Source of the DNA: Chitinophaga pinensis
Lineage (GTDB): Bacteria > Bacteroidota > Bacteroidia > Flavobacteriales > Flavobacteriaceae
DNA: 33,506 nt
Direction of reading: 5' to 3'
NCBI GenBank assembly: GCA_943324925.2
Contig: CALPNL020000002.1
Location: 1-33,506 of the forward strand
The translations under genes and the position numbers were made by a program. Position 1 is the stretch's first letter. Each line of letters starts with the position of its first letter. The notes under the pieces are model-generated. The model had not been told where the DNA came from. It searched no databases and worked only from the letters and a program-made list of their open reading frames with translations. This document shows positions 16,481 through 24,180 of the stretch, one piece after another.

Positions 16481-16942
16481 ATGAAAACTAAAAACCACTT
16501 ACTAACCATCTTACTATTATTTTCTTACAGCTTATTTGCACAAGGAAAAAAAATGCTTGAGAAAAAAGAAGAAATATTTGCTTTGAAAGTAGCATTTATA
16601 ACTAATAAACTTCCTTTAACAAGTAGTGAAGCTGAAAAATTTTGGCCAATTTATAATGTATTTGAAGACAAACAATTTGAATTGAAACACGAAAAATCAT
16701 TAGTATTCTTAAAGAGAATGGAAGATGGAGCATTAAGTAAAATGTCTGAAAAAGAGGCCGCAATATTATTAGCCAAAATGGAATCTAATGAAGAAGAAAT
16801 TTTTCAAATGCGAAAAAAACTATTTATCAGTTTAAAACCTATTCTTAGTCAAGTAAAATTGATCAAGCTTAAAAAAGCAGAAGAAGAATTCAATAAAAAA
16901 TTATTACTTCAATACATGAAAAAAGGGCCTAGAAAAAACTAA
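16481..16942 (+). CDS. periplasmic Spy/CpxP-like helical protein (sensor of ECF sigma factor type)
   Basis: 153 residues. A cleavable signal peptide ends near residue 20 (LLFSYSLFAQ|GKK). The mature part is helical and charged, with LPLTSSEAEKFWPIYNVFEDKQFELKHE and a second long helix containing the EKEAAILLAKMESNEEEIFQMRKKL heptads, like LTxxQ-type Spy/CpxP proteins. It likely senses misfolding or metals in the periplasm and acts through the membrane protein encoded 11 bases upstream. The stop codon lies inside the terminator hairpin. Confidence 0.78.
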   Translation: MKTKNHLLTILLLFSYSLFAQGKKMLEKKEEIFALKVAFITNKLPLTSSEAEKFWPIYNVFEDKQFELKHEKSLVFLKRMEDGALSKMSEKEAAILLAKMESNEEEIFQMRKKLFISLKPILSQVKLIKLKKAEEEFNKKLLLQYMKKGPRKN

Positions 16943-16951
16943 GCCCTTTTT
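16920..16951. terminator. bidirectional terminator after sigma factor module
   Basis: AAAAAGGGC and TAG pair with CTA and GCCCTTTTT (one C/A mismatch), A6 loop at 16933-16938. The TAA stop at 16940-16942 is within the 3' arm. It also serves the minus-strand gene ending at 16954. Confidence 0.85.
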
Positions 16952-16953
16952 AA

Positions 16954-17565
16954 TTATTCAAATTCAAATAGAAACGGTTCAACCAACATTTTATCAGCAA
17001 TTAAATATATCCTTTCAGAAAGGTGATCAGAGAATATCAAGCGTTGCGTTTTGATAATACTATTAGAAATTCTAACAATTTTAGTATCATGACGTAATTT
17101 TAAAATGGTGTCGGCATCGTCAATAATAAACATTTTCAAACGATTTACGTTATAACCAGCAGTAGAAAACATACTGCTTAATCGGTTTGGAGTCCCAATT
17201 AAAACATCAATGCCAGTAGAAATATAGTTTTTATCATATTCGAGATCTCCTTTATCGTGCACACCATAAACTCTTAAATCGGTTTTACTTCCAAATTTCT
17301 CGAAAAGTTCTTCCATTTCTAGTACTTTCTCTTTATCTTCAACTATAATCAATGCTCTTGGTGATTCCTCCCCTTCACAAACCAATTGCTGAATCACATT
17401 TAATACAATAGTTGCTGATTTGCCTGATCCTTTTGGAGAAATTACAATACAATCAGCACCACTTTTAATGGTTGAAAAAGTTTCACTTTGCATTTCGTTT
17501 GCATCAATTAATCCTTCTTCTACGAGAGCTTCTTGTAACTTTTCGTTTATTTTTTTTAGTTTCAT
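16954..17565 (-). CDS. DEAD-box-like protein containing only the first RecA domain
   Basis: 203 residues, about half the length of a DEAD-box helicase core. Visible motifs: a possible Q motif with Gln26, a Walker A variant SPKGSGKS (43-50), GTPNRL (124-129, motif Ib) and DDAD (149-152) in place of DEAD. There is no second RecA domain and no motif VI arginines, so unwinding alone is unlikely. I recall similar 200-residue proteins in flavobacteria, which argues against a recent truncation. The open reading frame is intact and ends exactly at a terminator. It is last in the operon behind the response regulator (30-base gap). A nucleotide-dependent RNA-binding or regulatory role is a guess. Confidence 0.72.
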   Translation of the reverse strand: MKLKKINEKLQEALVEEGLIDANEMQSETFSTIKSGADCIVISPKGSGKSATIVLNVIQQLVCEGEESPRALIIVEDKEKVLEMEELFEKFGSKTDLRVYGVHDKGDLEYDKNYISTGIDVLIGTPNRLSSMFSTAGYNVNRLKMFIIDDADTILKLRHDTKIVRISNSIIKTQRLIFSDHLSERIYLIADKMLVEPFLFEFE

Positions 17566-17595
17566 AAGTAATTTAAGGCGCCATTTTTTTTCTGA

Positions 17596-18759
17596 CTATT
17601 TACTTGCAAATAAATGAATATCTGTTTCGGAAATTTCATTTCCGCTAAGTATTATCAATCTCTCTACAATATTTCTTAATTCTCGAATATTTCCAGTCCA
17701 ATCGTATTCTTGCATCAATTTTATAGCTTCAACAGAAAATGATTTGGGTGCAATTCCTTGTTCAGTAGTAATTTTTTCGGTAAAATGATTTATCAATAGC
17801 GGAATATCATCTCGTCTTTCGTTTAATCCTGGAACTTTAATTAAAATTACTGCCAAACGATGGTATAAATCTTCCCGAAAGCGTCCTTTTTCAATTTCCT
17901 TTTTTAAATCTTTATTTGTTGCAGCAATTACTCGGACATCTACTTTTATGTCTTTATCTGCTCCCACTCGAGTAATAACGTTTTCTTGTAATGCTCTTAA
18001 AACTTTGGCTTGAGCCGATAAACTCATGTCGCCTATTTCATCTAAAAATAAAGTTCCTTTGTCGGCCGCTTCAAATTTTCCTGCTCTGTCTTTTATAGCA
18101 GATGTAAAAGCGCCTTTTACATGTCCAAAAAGTTCACTTTCAATTAATTCAGATGGAATAGCAGCGCAATTAACTTCAATTAAAGGAAAGTTTGCACGCT
18201 CACTTTTTTCATGTAATTGATGGGCAACCAATTCTTTTCCAGTACCATTTGGACCTGTAATTAAAACTCGGGCTTCTGTTTTAGCTACTTTATCAACCAT
18301 TGTTTTGATATGATTGATGGCCTCGCTTTCGCCAATCATCTCATAATTTTTACTTACAATTTTCTTTAGAATTTTATTTTCAACAACCAATTGTTTTTTA
18401 TCCAAAGCATTTCTAACTGTATTCAATAATCGATTAAGATCTGGTGGTTTAGAAATATAATCAAAAGCGCCAAGACGCATAGTTTGAATGGCCGTTTCCA
18501 TATCACCATGACCGGAAATCATTACAATTGGAATTTCGGGTTTAATTTTCTTAACCGCTTGGAGTAGTTCAACTCCATCCATTTTGGGCATTTTAATATC
18601 ACACAAAACCAAATCATAATCGTTTTGTGCTATTTTTTGATATCCTATGCTTCCATCCTCAGCCTCATCTACTTGATAGGTATCGTTTTCTTCAGTTAGA
18701 ATTTTGGTTAGCACCCTTCTAATTGAAGCTTCGTCCTCAATAATTAAAATTTTACTCAT
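17596..18759 (-). CDS. NtrC-type sigma54-dependent response regulator lacking a DNA-binding domain
   Basis: 387 residues. A receiver domain (1-120) has phospho-acceptor Asp54 in LVLCDIKMP. A sigma54-interacting AAA+ domain (about 143-370) has Walker A GPNGTGKE (169-176), GAFTSA (216-221) instead of canonical GAFTGA, Walker B LFLDE (237-241) and GNIRELRN near the end. The chain stops about 25 residues after that motif (ISETDIHLFASK), where a Fis-type helix-turn-helix of some 50 residues would normally follow. It may activate sigma54 polymerase from solution or through a partner. No histidine kinase gene is adjacent. The gap to the upstream permease gene is 18 bases. Confidence 0.88.
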   Translation of the reverse strand: MSKILIIEDEASIRRVLTKILTEENDTYQVDEAEDGSIGYQKIAQNDYDLVLCDIKMPKMDGVELLQAVKKIKPEIPIVMISGHGDMETAIQTMRLGAFDYISKPPDLNRLLNTVRNALDKKQLVVENKILKKIVSKNYEMIGESEAINHIKTMVDKVAKTEARVLITGPNGTGKELVAHQLHEKSERANFPLIEVNCAAIPSELIESELFGHVKGAFTSAIKDRAGKFEAADKGTLFLDEIGDMSLSAQAKVLRALQENVITRVGADKDIKVDVRVIAATNKDLKKEIEKGRFREDLYHRLAVILIKVPGLNERRDDIPLLINHFTEKITTEQGIAPKSFSVEAIKLMQEYDWTGNIRELRNIVERLIILSGNEISETDIHLFASK

Positions 18760-18777
18760 ATGATTTTGGTTAGCAAA

Positions 18778-20082
18778 TTAGTATTTCAACCATTTGTACA
18801 ATTCTCTCCATGTTGGTTTTTTTCCATACATTAAAATTCCAACTCGGTATATTTTTGATGCAAACCAAACCACAAAAAAGAAAGTGCCAAAGAGAATTGT
18901 AATTGAAATTAATAATTGCCACCAAGGTACGCCAAAAGGAATTCTCATTAACATAACTATTGGTGAAGTTAATGGAATCATTGAGAAAACAGTCGCTACC
19001 GTTCCATGAGGGTCGTTCATTACCGTAAAAAATCCTATGTAAACTCCTAAAATCAATGGCAATATTATTGGTAATAAAAATTGTTGAGAATCAGTTTCAT
19101 TGTCAACAGCAGCGCCAATTGCCGCATAGAATGAACTATATAAAAAGTATCCTCCAATAAAATAAATTACAAAACAAATTAACAACGTTGCTATAGGTAA
19201 ATTCAATAATTCATTAAAATACAATTGTGCCATTGAACCAAATTCTTGTTGGGCATTCTGAAGCATTTCGGGTGGAATGTTCGAGGTTGGAGTTGCATTT
19301 ATTCCGAAGAACATAGAAACAGAAAATACTAAAATCAATCCAACAATGGTCCAAATTAAAAATTGTAAAATTCCCGCCAATGAAGTTCCAATGATTTTGC
19401 CCATCATTAATTGAAATGGTTTTACAGAAGAAATGATAATCTCAATAATTCTATTTGTTTTTTCTTCAATTACACTTCGCATAACCATATTGCCATAAAT
19501 AACAATAAACATCATGATTAGATATCCAAAAGCACCACCTATAGCAATTTTAATTTCATTGATCCCCTTTAAACTATCTTCACCAGTAGCTTTCTTAAGT
19601 TCTAAATTGACGTCAGCTTGAGCGTTACTAATTGCCAATGTATCCAGTTTAGCTAATTTAAAATTCTCATTGGTGATTTTATTTGAAATTACTTCTTGAA
19701 CATGATCTACAAAATTAATACTTGGACTTTCATTAGAAATATATTGAATTTTGTTTTCCAAAGTTTTAAAATCACTAGTTTTTGGAATGTAAATTAACCC
19801 TTCATAGCTTTCGCTTTTTACACTGTCTTTAATACTATTTACATTACTATTGGATAGATTAATGTATTTATACTCTTCAGAATTTTTAAATTCAGATACA
19901 AAAATTCCCGTTTCATCGTAGACAGCTATTTGTTTAAGATCTGCTTTTAAAGAGCTCAAATAACTCACAAAAACACCAATTCCAACAAACAATAACGGAC
20001 TCAAAAAAGTCATTACAATAAAAGATTTATTTCGAACTTTGGATATAAATTCTCTCTTAATAATTAATGCTAATATGCTCAT
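18778..20082 (-). CDS. ABC transporter permease, NatB/ABC-2 type
   Basis: 434 residues. One N-terminal helix (about 22-42) is followed by a large extracytoplasmic domain (about 45-180), then five or so helices between about 183 and 420. This is the ABC-2 exporter layout. SVIEEKTNRIIEIIISSVKPFQLMMGKIIG (about 203-232) is the typical coupling-helix region of NatB-like permeases. With the ATPase encoded 13 bases upstream it should form an export pump for sodium, drugs or lipids; the substrate is unknown. Confidence 0.86.
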   Translation of the reverse strand: MSILALIIKREFISKVRNKSFIVMTFLSPLLFVGIGVFVSYLSSLKADLKQIAVYDETGIFVSEFKNSEEYKYINLSNSNVNSIKDSVKSESYEGLIYIPKTSDFKTLENKIQYISNESPSINFVDHVQEVISNKITNENFKLAKLDTLAISNAQADVNLELKKATGEDSLKGINEIKIAIGGAFGYLIMMFIVIYGNMVMRSVIEEKTNRIIEIIISSVKPFQLMMGKIIGTSLAGILQFLIWTIVGLILVFSVSMFFGINATPTSNIPPEMLQNAQQEFGSMAQLYFNELLNLPIATLLICFVIYFIGGYFLYSSFYAAIGAAVDNETDSQQFLLPIILPLILGVYIGFFTVMNDPHGTVATVFSMIPLTSPIVMLMRIPFGVPWWQLLISITILFGTFFFVVWFASKIYRVGILMYGKKPTWRELYKWLKY

Positions 20083-20095
20083 ATTGGATTTTTTT

Positions 20096-21016
20096 TTATT
20101 GACTTACAGTTTGAATAAAAATATCGTTCACAGTTGGTATTTTCTCTACAAAATGGGTAACTTGACCCCTACTAGTTAAAATATTCAAAAGTTCATTTGG
20201 CAACGAATTTCCTAGATTTATTTCTAATTTTAATTCGTTATTTAACGATTTGAAATTGGTAGGCTGAATTGAATAATTCTGAGTGATCGCCAACATTAAT
20301 CCTTCTACATTATCGGTTAAAATTCCTACTTCAAAACTATTGGTTCTAAATTGTTTTTTTACGTCATCTAAACGACCTTCAATAAGTTTGTTGGACTGAT
20401 GAATTAAAGCAATATGATCACAAAGCTCTTCAACGCTTTCCATTCTATGCGTAGAAAATATGATAGTTGATCCTTGTTCTTGAAGTGCAAGAATTTCGTC
20501 TTTTATAATATTAGCATTCACAGGGTCAAAACCTGAAAATGGTTCGTCAAAAATTAATAATTTCGGTTTGTGTAAAACACAAACAACAAATTGAATTTTC
20601 TGAGCCATCCCTTTAGAAAGTTCCTGTATTTTTTTGTTCCACCAACCTTGAATTCCCAACCGATCAAACCAATAGTCCAATTGAATTTTAGCCTCCGATT
20701 TAGATAAACCTTTCATTTGGGCTAAATACAAGCATTGCTCCCCCACTTTCATCGATTTATATAAACCTCGTTCTTCCGGAAGATATCCAATGTGTTGAAT
20801 GTGCTTTGGATTTAGCTTTTCACCATCAAGAATTATTTCGCCGCTATCGGGCATGGTGATTTGATTTATGATACGAATTAATGAAGTTTTTCCTGCGCCA
20901 TTTGGACCTAAAAGGCCATAAATACTTCCTTTTGGCACAGTCAATGAAACTTCATTTAGCGCTGTATAATCACCGTATCTTTTTACAACTTTATTGACTT
21001 CAAGTAGTGTACTCAT
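20096..21016 (-). CDS. ABC transporter ATP-binding protein, NatA-like
   Basis: 306 residues. Walker A GPNGAGKT (37-44), a signature motif LSKGM (133-137, a relaxed LSGGQ), Walker B LLIFDEP (153-159) and the H-loop His190 are all present. The C-terminal 80 residues are the accessory domain found in DrrA/NatA-type exporter ATPases. First gene of a four-gene minus-strand operon (ATPase, permease, response regulator, DEAD-box-like protein). The 59 bases between its ATG and the dnaJ terminator hold only weak -7 matches. Confidence 0.88.
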   Translation of the reverse strand: MSTLLEVNKVVKRYGDYTALNEVSLTVPKGSIYGLLGPNGAGKTSLIRIINQITMPDSGEIILDGEKLNPKHIQHIGYLPEERGLYKSMKVGEQCLYLAQMKGLSKSEAKIQLDYWFDRLGIQGWWNKKIQELSKGMAQKIQFVVCVLHKPKLLIFDEPFSGFDPVNANIIKDEILALQEQGSTIIFSTHRMESVEELCDHIALIHQSNKLIEGRLDDVKKQFRTNSFEVGILTDNVEGLMLAITQNYSIQPTNFKSLNNELKLEINLGNSLPNELLNILTSRGQVTHFVEKIPTVNDIFIQTVSQ

Positions 21017-21074
21017 TTGAAAATTTATTTATGTAAAAGTATTGATTTTGAAATAAAAATGAATTATAATTTAT

Positions 21075-21106
21075 AAAAAACCCACCCTTATTTTCACAAG
21101 GATGGG
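21075..21106 (-). terminator. terminator of grpE-dnaJ operon
   Basis: On the minus strand CCCATCCTT pairs with AAGGGTGGG (one T/G wobble), 8-base loop, followed by TTTTTT. It lies about 30 bases after the dnaJ stop. Confidence 0.88.
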
Positions 21107-21136
21107 AAAAATGCTGTAATAAATTACAACAAAAAA

Positions 21137-22258
21137 TTAGGAGAACATGTCCTTTACTTTTTCAAAAAACGACTTATCGCCTTTTTCAGGATTAGGAATA
21201 AAGTTGTCCTCGGTCAACGCTTTTTCAAAAAACTGTTTTTGGTCTTTATTTAATGTTCTAGGAGTCCAAACATTAATATGAATTAACAAATCTCCATTGC
21301 CATAACCATTTATATTAGGAATTCCTTTCCCTTTTAATCTTAATATTTTACCGGATTGAATACCTTCTTCGAGTTTAATTCTAACTTTACCTTTTACCGC
21401 TTCAATATCTTTAGAAACACCAAGAACCGCTTCAGCAAAGCTAATGTATAAGTCTAAATGGAGATTTTCCCCTTCACGCTTTAAAAATTCATGTTCAATT
21501 TCTTCAATTACAACAATCAAATCACCAGGAACACTGTTTCCAGGAGCATCATTACCTTTGTTTGAAACTTTAAGTTGCATTCCATCAACTACACCGCCTG
21601 GAATTTTAATTGAAACTGTTTCGTCATCAACTATCATTCCTTGAGAATCGGCATTGGAAGGTTTGTGATCTAGTAGTTGACCCGAGCCACCACAAGTAGT
21701 ACAAGTTGTAGCTGACTGCATTCTACCCAAAATAGTATTAGTTACTCGCATTACTTGTCCTTGACCATTACAAGAGGAACAAGTTTTGTAGGTTACTCCA
21801 GGGGCTTGAACTTTGCGCTTTACCTTTACTTTTTTCTCTACTCCAAAAGCAATTTCTTCTAAAGTAAGTTTAACTTTTATACGAAGGTTACTTCCTTTTA
21901 CTCTTCTTGGGCCACCGCCACCACCAAATCCAGATCTACCTCCAAAAGCACCACCAAATATATCACCAAATTGGCTAAAGATATCGTCCATGTTCATATG
22001 CCCTCCACCAAAACCGCCACCACCTTGACCACCATTTTCAAACGCTTGATGTCCGAATTGATCGTATTTTGCTTTCTTTTGAGGATCGCTCAAAACTTCA
22101 TAGGCTTCAGCTGCTTTTTTAAAATTATCTTCAGCAACAGCATCACCTGGATTTTTATCAGGGTGAAATTCAATTGCTTTTTTTCGATAGGCTTTTTTTA
22201 TTTCGGCTGCATCAGCATTTCTTGAAATACCTAAAATTTCGTAAAAATCTTTTTTCAT
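21137..22258 (-). CDS. dnaJ: chaperone DnaJ (Hsp40), with a reduced zinc-finger domain
   Basis: 373 residues. J domain 1-70 with the HPD triad at 32-34, a Gly/Phe-rich linker (about 75-118), a zinc domain, and the two C-terminal substrate domains. It stimulates DnaK ATPase and delivers unfolded protein. The zinc domain has only two CxxCxGxG motifs (CSSCNGQG and CTTCGGSG, 26 residues apart) instead of four. Their spacing and the GQVMR after the first match E. coli motifs II and III, so zinc centre 2 is kept and centre 1 is lost. The region is otherwise intact and in frame, and the same form probably occurs in relatives. Follows grpE after 57 bases. Confidence 0.94.
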   Translation of the reverse strand: MKKDFYEILGISRNADAAEIKKAYRKKAIEFHPDKNPGDAVAEDNFKKAAEAYEVLSDPQKKAKYDQFGHQAFENGGQGGGGFGGGHMNMDDIFSQFGDIFGGAFGGRSGFGGGGGPRRVKGSNLRIKVKLTLEEIAFGVEKKVKVKRKVQAPGVTYKTCSSCNGQGQVMRVTNTILGRMQSATTCTTCGGSGQLLDHKPSNADSQGMIVDDETVSIKIPGGVVDGMQLKVSNKGNDAPGNSVPGDLIVVIEEIEHEFLKREGENLHLDLYISFAEAVLGVSKDIEAVKGKVRIKLEEGIQSGKILRLKGKGIPNINGYGNGDLLIHINVWTPRTLNKDQKQFFEKALTEDNFIPNPEKGDKSFFEKVKDMFS

Positions 22259-22315
22259 TTTATAATGTCTTAATCAAACTTAAGCCCAGAAGGCAATTAG
22301 TAAGTTTCTTAGAAT

Positions 22316-22891
22316 TTAGTTTCCGATTACTACTTTAGGAAAACGAATAATTTTGTCACCTAATTTGTATCCTTTTTCAAGAACGTCAACAATTTTGCCT
22401 TTCAAATTTGGTGAAGGAGCAGGAATTTGAGTGATTGCTTCAGCAAAATCGGCATCAAATAAATCACCCGCTTTTATAGTCACTTCTTCTAAACCTTTTG
22501 AAAATAAAGTGCTTTTCAACTTATCATGAATCAATTCCACTCCTTTCAATAAAACTTCATCTTCAGATTTTTTAATTTCAATGATAGCCCTGTCGAAATC
22601 GTCTAAAACTGGTAAAATTGCCAATAAAACCTCTTGATTTGCAGTTTTGAATAAATCAATTCTCTCTTTTGAAGTTCTTCTTTTATAGTTTTCAAATTCA
22701 GCAAAAAGTCTTAAATGCTTGTCTTTTTCGTTTGCTAAATCTAGAGTTAATTGTTCTTCAACACTAAGCTCCTCAACGTTTACTTGCTCATCATTTTCAT
22801 TATTTTCCAATGTAGTTGCGTTAAGGTCTTGATCCATTTCCGTATTTTCAGTGGTCATCTTATCTTTATTTTTAAAAATATTTTTAAACAT
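22316..22891 (-). CDS. grpE: nucleotide exchange factor GrpE
   Basis: 191 residues. An acidic unstructured N terminus (to about 60) leads into the long coiled coil (LTLDLANEKDKHLRLFAEFENYKRRTSKERID) and the C-terminal beta domain, with the conserved end GYKLGDKIIRFPKVVIG. It releases ADP from DnaK. It is the first gene of the grpE-dnaJ operon. The promoter upstream is an ordinary Bacteroidota -33/-7 pair, and no CIRCE or HrcA operator was found. Confidence 0.94.
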   Translation of the reverse strand: MFKNIFKNKDKMTTENTEMDQDLNATTLENNENDEQVNVEELSVEEQLTLDLANEKDKHLRLFAEFENYKRRTSKERIDLFKTANQEVLLAILPVLDDFDRAIIEIKKSEDEVLLKGVELIHDKLKSTLFSKGLEEVTIKAGDLFDADFAEAITQIPAPSPNLKGKIVDVLEKGYKLGDKIIRFPKVVIGN

Positions 22892-22917
22892 TATCTTTTG
22901 TTCTTTTCATTGGATAA

Positions 22918-22950
22918 CAAAATTACTGCCAATTCCTTAAAAATGTCAAA
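22918..22950 (-). promoter_or_regulatory. promoter of grpE-dnaJ
   Basis: Minus strand TTTG (22950-22947), a 21-base spacer, then TAATTTTG (22925-22918). Leader of about 20 bases. Good match to the primary sigma consensus of this phylum. Confidence 0.7.
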
Positions 22951-23073
22951 TTGTCACTATTTATTTTCAATAGTACTTTGTGTAATTCACACTAATTAAA
23001 ATTGAGAAAAAAAATTAACTATAATTGTGTAAAACTTTAATAAAATATTAGGATTATATGAATGGCATTAAAG

Positions 23074-23190
23074 TAAATTTGTTGATGTAGAAGGTTGAAA
23101 TTTATTATTTGCATTAATAAATAATAAATGTAATATTGTTAATTCACATTTAAATAGTGAAAAAAGCTCCGTTTTTAAAGGAGCTTTTTT
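23074..23190 (+). ncRNA. candidate small RNA (promoter box, internal hairpin, terminator)
   Basis: The 298-base gap 22892-23189 has no credible ORF. On the plus strand an exact TAAATTTG (23074-23081) could start a transcript near 23088. A perfect 11-bp hairpin follows (23100-23110 with 23119-23129), then a weaker TTCAC/GTGAA pair (23143-23147, 23157-23161), then the strong hairpin 23161-23189 with a T run. No -33 element is obvious. The terminator also serves the minus-strand gene, so the signal may be partly coincidental. Confidence 0.35.
23161..23189. terminator. hairpin terminator of TIGR01777 gene, bidirectional
   Basis: AAAAAGCTCC (23161-23170) pairs with GGAGCTTTTT (23180-23189), 9-base loop; T-rich on both strands. 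The only annotated gene reading into it is the minus-strand epimerase. Confidence 0.88.
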
Positions 23191-24095
23191 TATTTTAAAA
23201 TATTTTTCAATGCTTCATCGATGGTTTTGTATTTAAAGACAAAACCTTTGTCTATTATTTTTTTTGCACTTATGTTTCTATTTTCAAACAGTAATTCGTG
23301 CATTTCACCTAAAAACAAACTCATCATAAACTTTGGAATATTAGGCATAAAAAGTGGTTTTTTTAAAACCTTAGCAATTACAACAGTAAGCTCCTGATTT
23401 GAAACTGGATTTGGAGAAACAGCATTGTAAACTCCTTCTAAATTATTTTTTATAGCAAAATAATAAAGTGCCGCTATATCATGAATGTGAATCCAAGTTT
23501 GAACCTGCTTACCCGATCCGAAAAAGGAGCCCAAACCAAGTTTAATAGTTTTAAGCATTTCTACCAACGCCCCACCTTTTGTTGAAAGGACGATACCTGT
23601 TCGAAGTTTGCAAACTTTTAAACCTAAGGAGGTAAATTTATCTGTACTTTCTTCCCATTTTATAACCACATTTCCTAAAAAACTAGGATTAACTTGAGTT
23701 GATTTTTCATCGTAAATTATCGTATCACTATTTGGGTAAATTGAGGTTCCTGAGGCAGATACAATTTGTTTTACTTGATTGGGATTGTTCTTGATCGCTT
23801 TAAATAATAAGGCTGAGGATAACAAACGACTTTCAATAATTTCTTGTTTATAGGAATTGGTCCATCTTTTAGAAATATTAGCACCTGCTAGATTTATTAT
23901 TGAATCAACCCCCAGTAAACAATTTTCATCGATTATCCCTTTCTCAGGACTCCAATAAAATCCATTGTAGTTTAATTCGTTAACTATTTTATTCTTGGAT
24001 GTAGTAAGGTAATTAACACTAATTCCATTTTGGAGAAGTAACGAAACTAATTCAGTTCCTATCAAACCTGTTGCACCTGTTATTAAGACTTTCAT
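23190..24095 (-). CDS. TIGR01777 family NAD-dependent epimerase-like protein
   Basis: 301 residues. Extended SDR fold with the nucleotide-binding motif GATGLIG (7-13). The TIGR01777 signatures INLAGANISKRWT (about 67-79) and LRTGIVLSTKGGALVEMLKTIKLGLGSFFGSGKQVQTWIHIHDIA (about 164-208) are present, with a DUF1731-like C terminus. The catalytic Tyr-x-x-x-Lys of classical SDRs is not obvious here, which is normal for this family. Substrate unknown; in plants relatives are linked to plastid division. Probably transcribed alone from a -7 box 20 bases upstream. Confidence 0.88.
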   Translation of the reverse strand: MKVLITGATGLIGTELVSLLLQNGISVNYLTTSKNKIVNELNYNGFYWSPEKGIIDENCLLGVDSIINLAGANISKRWTNSYKQEIIESRLLSSALLFKAIKNNPNQVKQIVSASGTSIYPNSDTIIYDEKSTQVNPSFLGNVVIKWEESTDKFTSLGLKVCKLRTGIVLSTKGGALVEMLKTIKLGLGSFFGSGKQVQTWIHIHDIAALYYFAIKNNLEGVYNAVSPNPVSNQELTVVIAKVLKKPLFMPNIPKFMMSLFLGEMHELLFENRNISAKKIIDKGFVFKYKTIDEALKNILK

Positions 24096-24114
24096 TTTAT
24101 TATTTTCTAATGAT

Positions 24115-24122
24115 CAAAATTA
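24115..24122 (-). promoter_or_regulatory. -7 element of TIGR01777 gene (TAATTTTG on minus strand)
   Basis: Exact TAnnTTTG 19 bases before the ATG. No -33 element found. Confidence 0.5.
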
Positions 24123-24180
24123 CATTTATTATAAAATAAAATGATGTATTTAAGTAGTATTTAACTATCGTTAATCGATA

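Noticed and set aside
16954..17565. DEAD-box gene as a decayed pseudogene
   Set aside because: Frame is clean, it fits the operon spacing, and a terminator follows the stop immediately; a stand-alone domain is more likely.
22751..22999. 82-codon plus-strand frame over the grpE start and promoter
   Set aside because: Antisense to grpE and runs through its promoter; not a credible protein.
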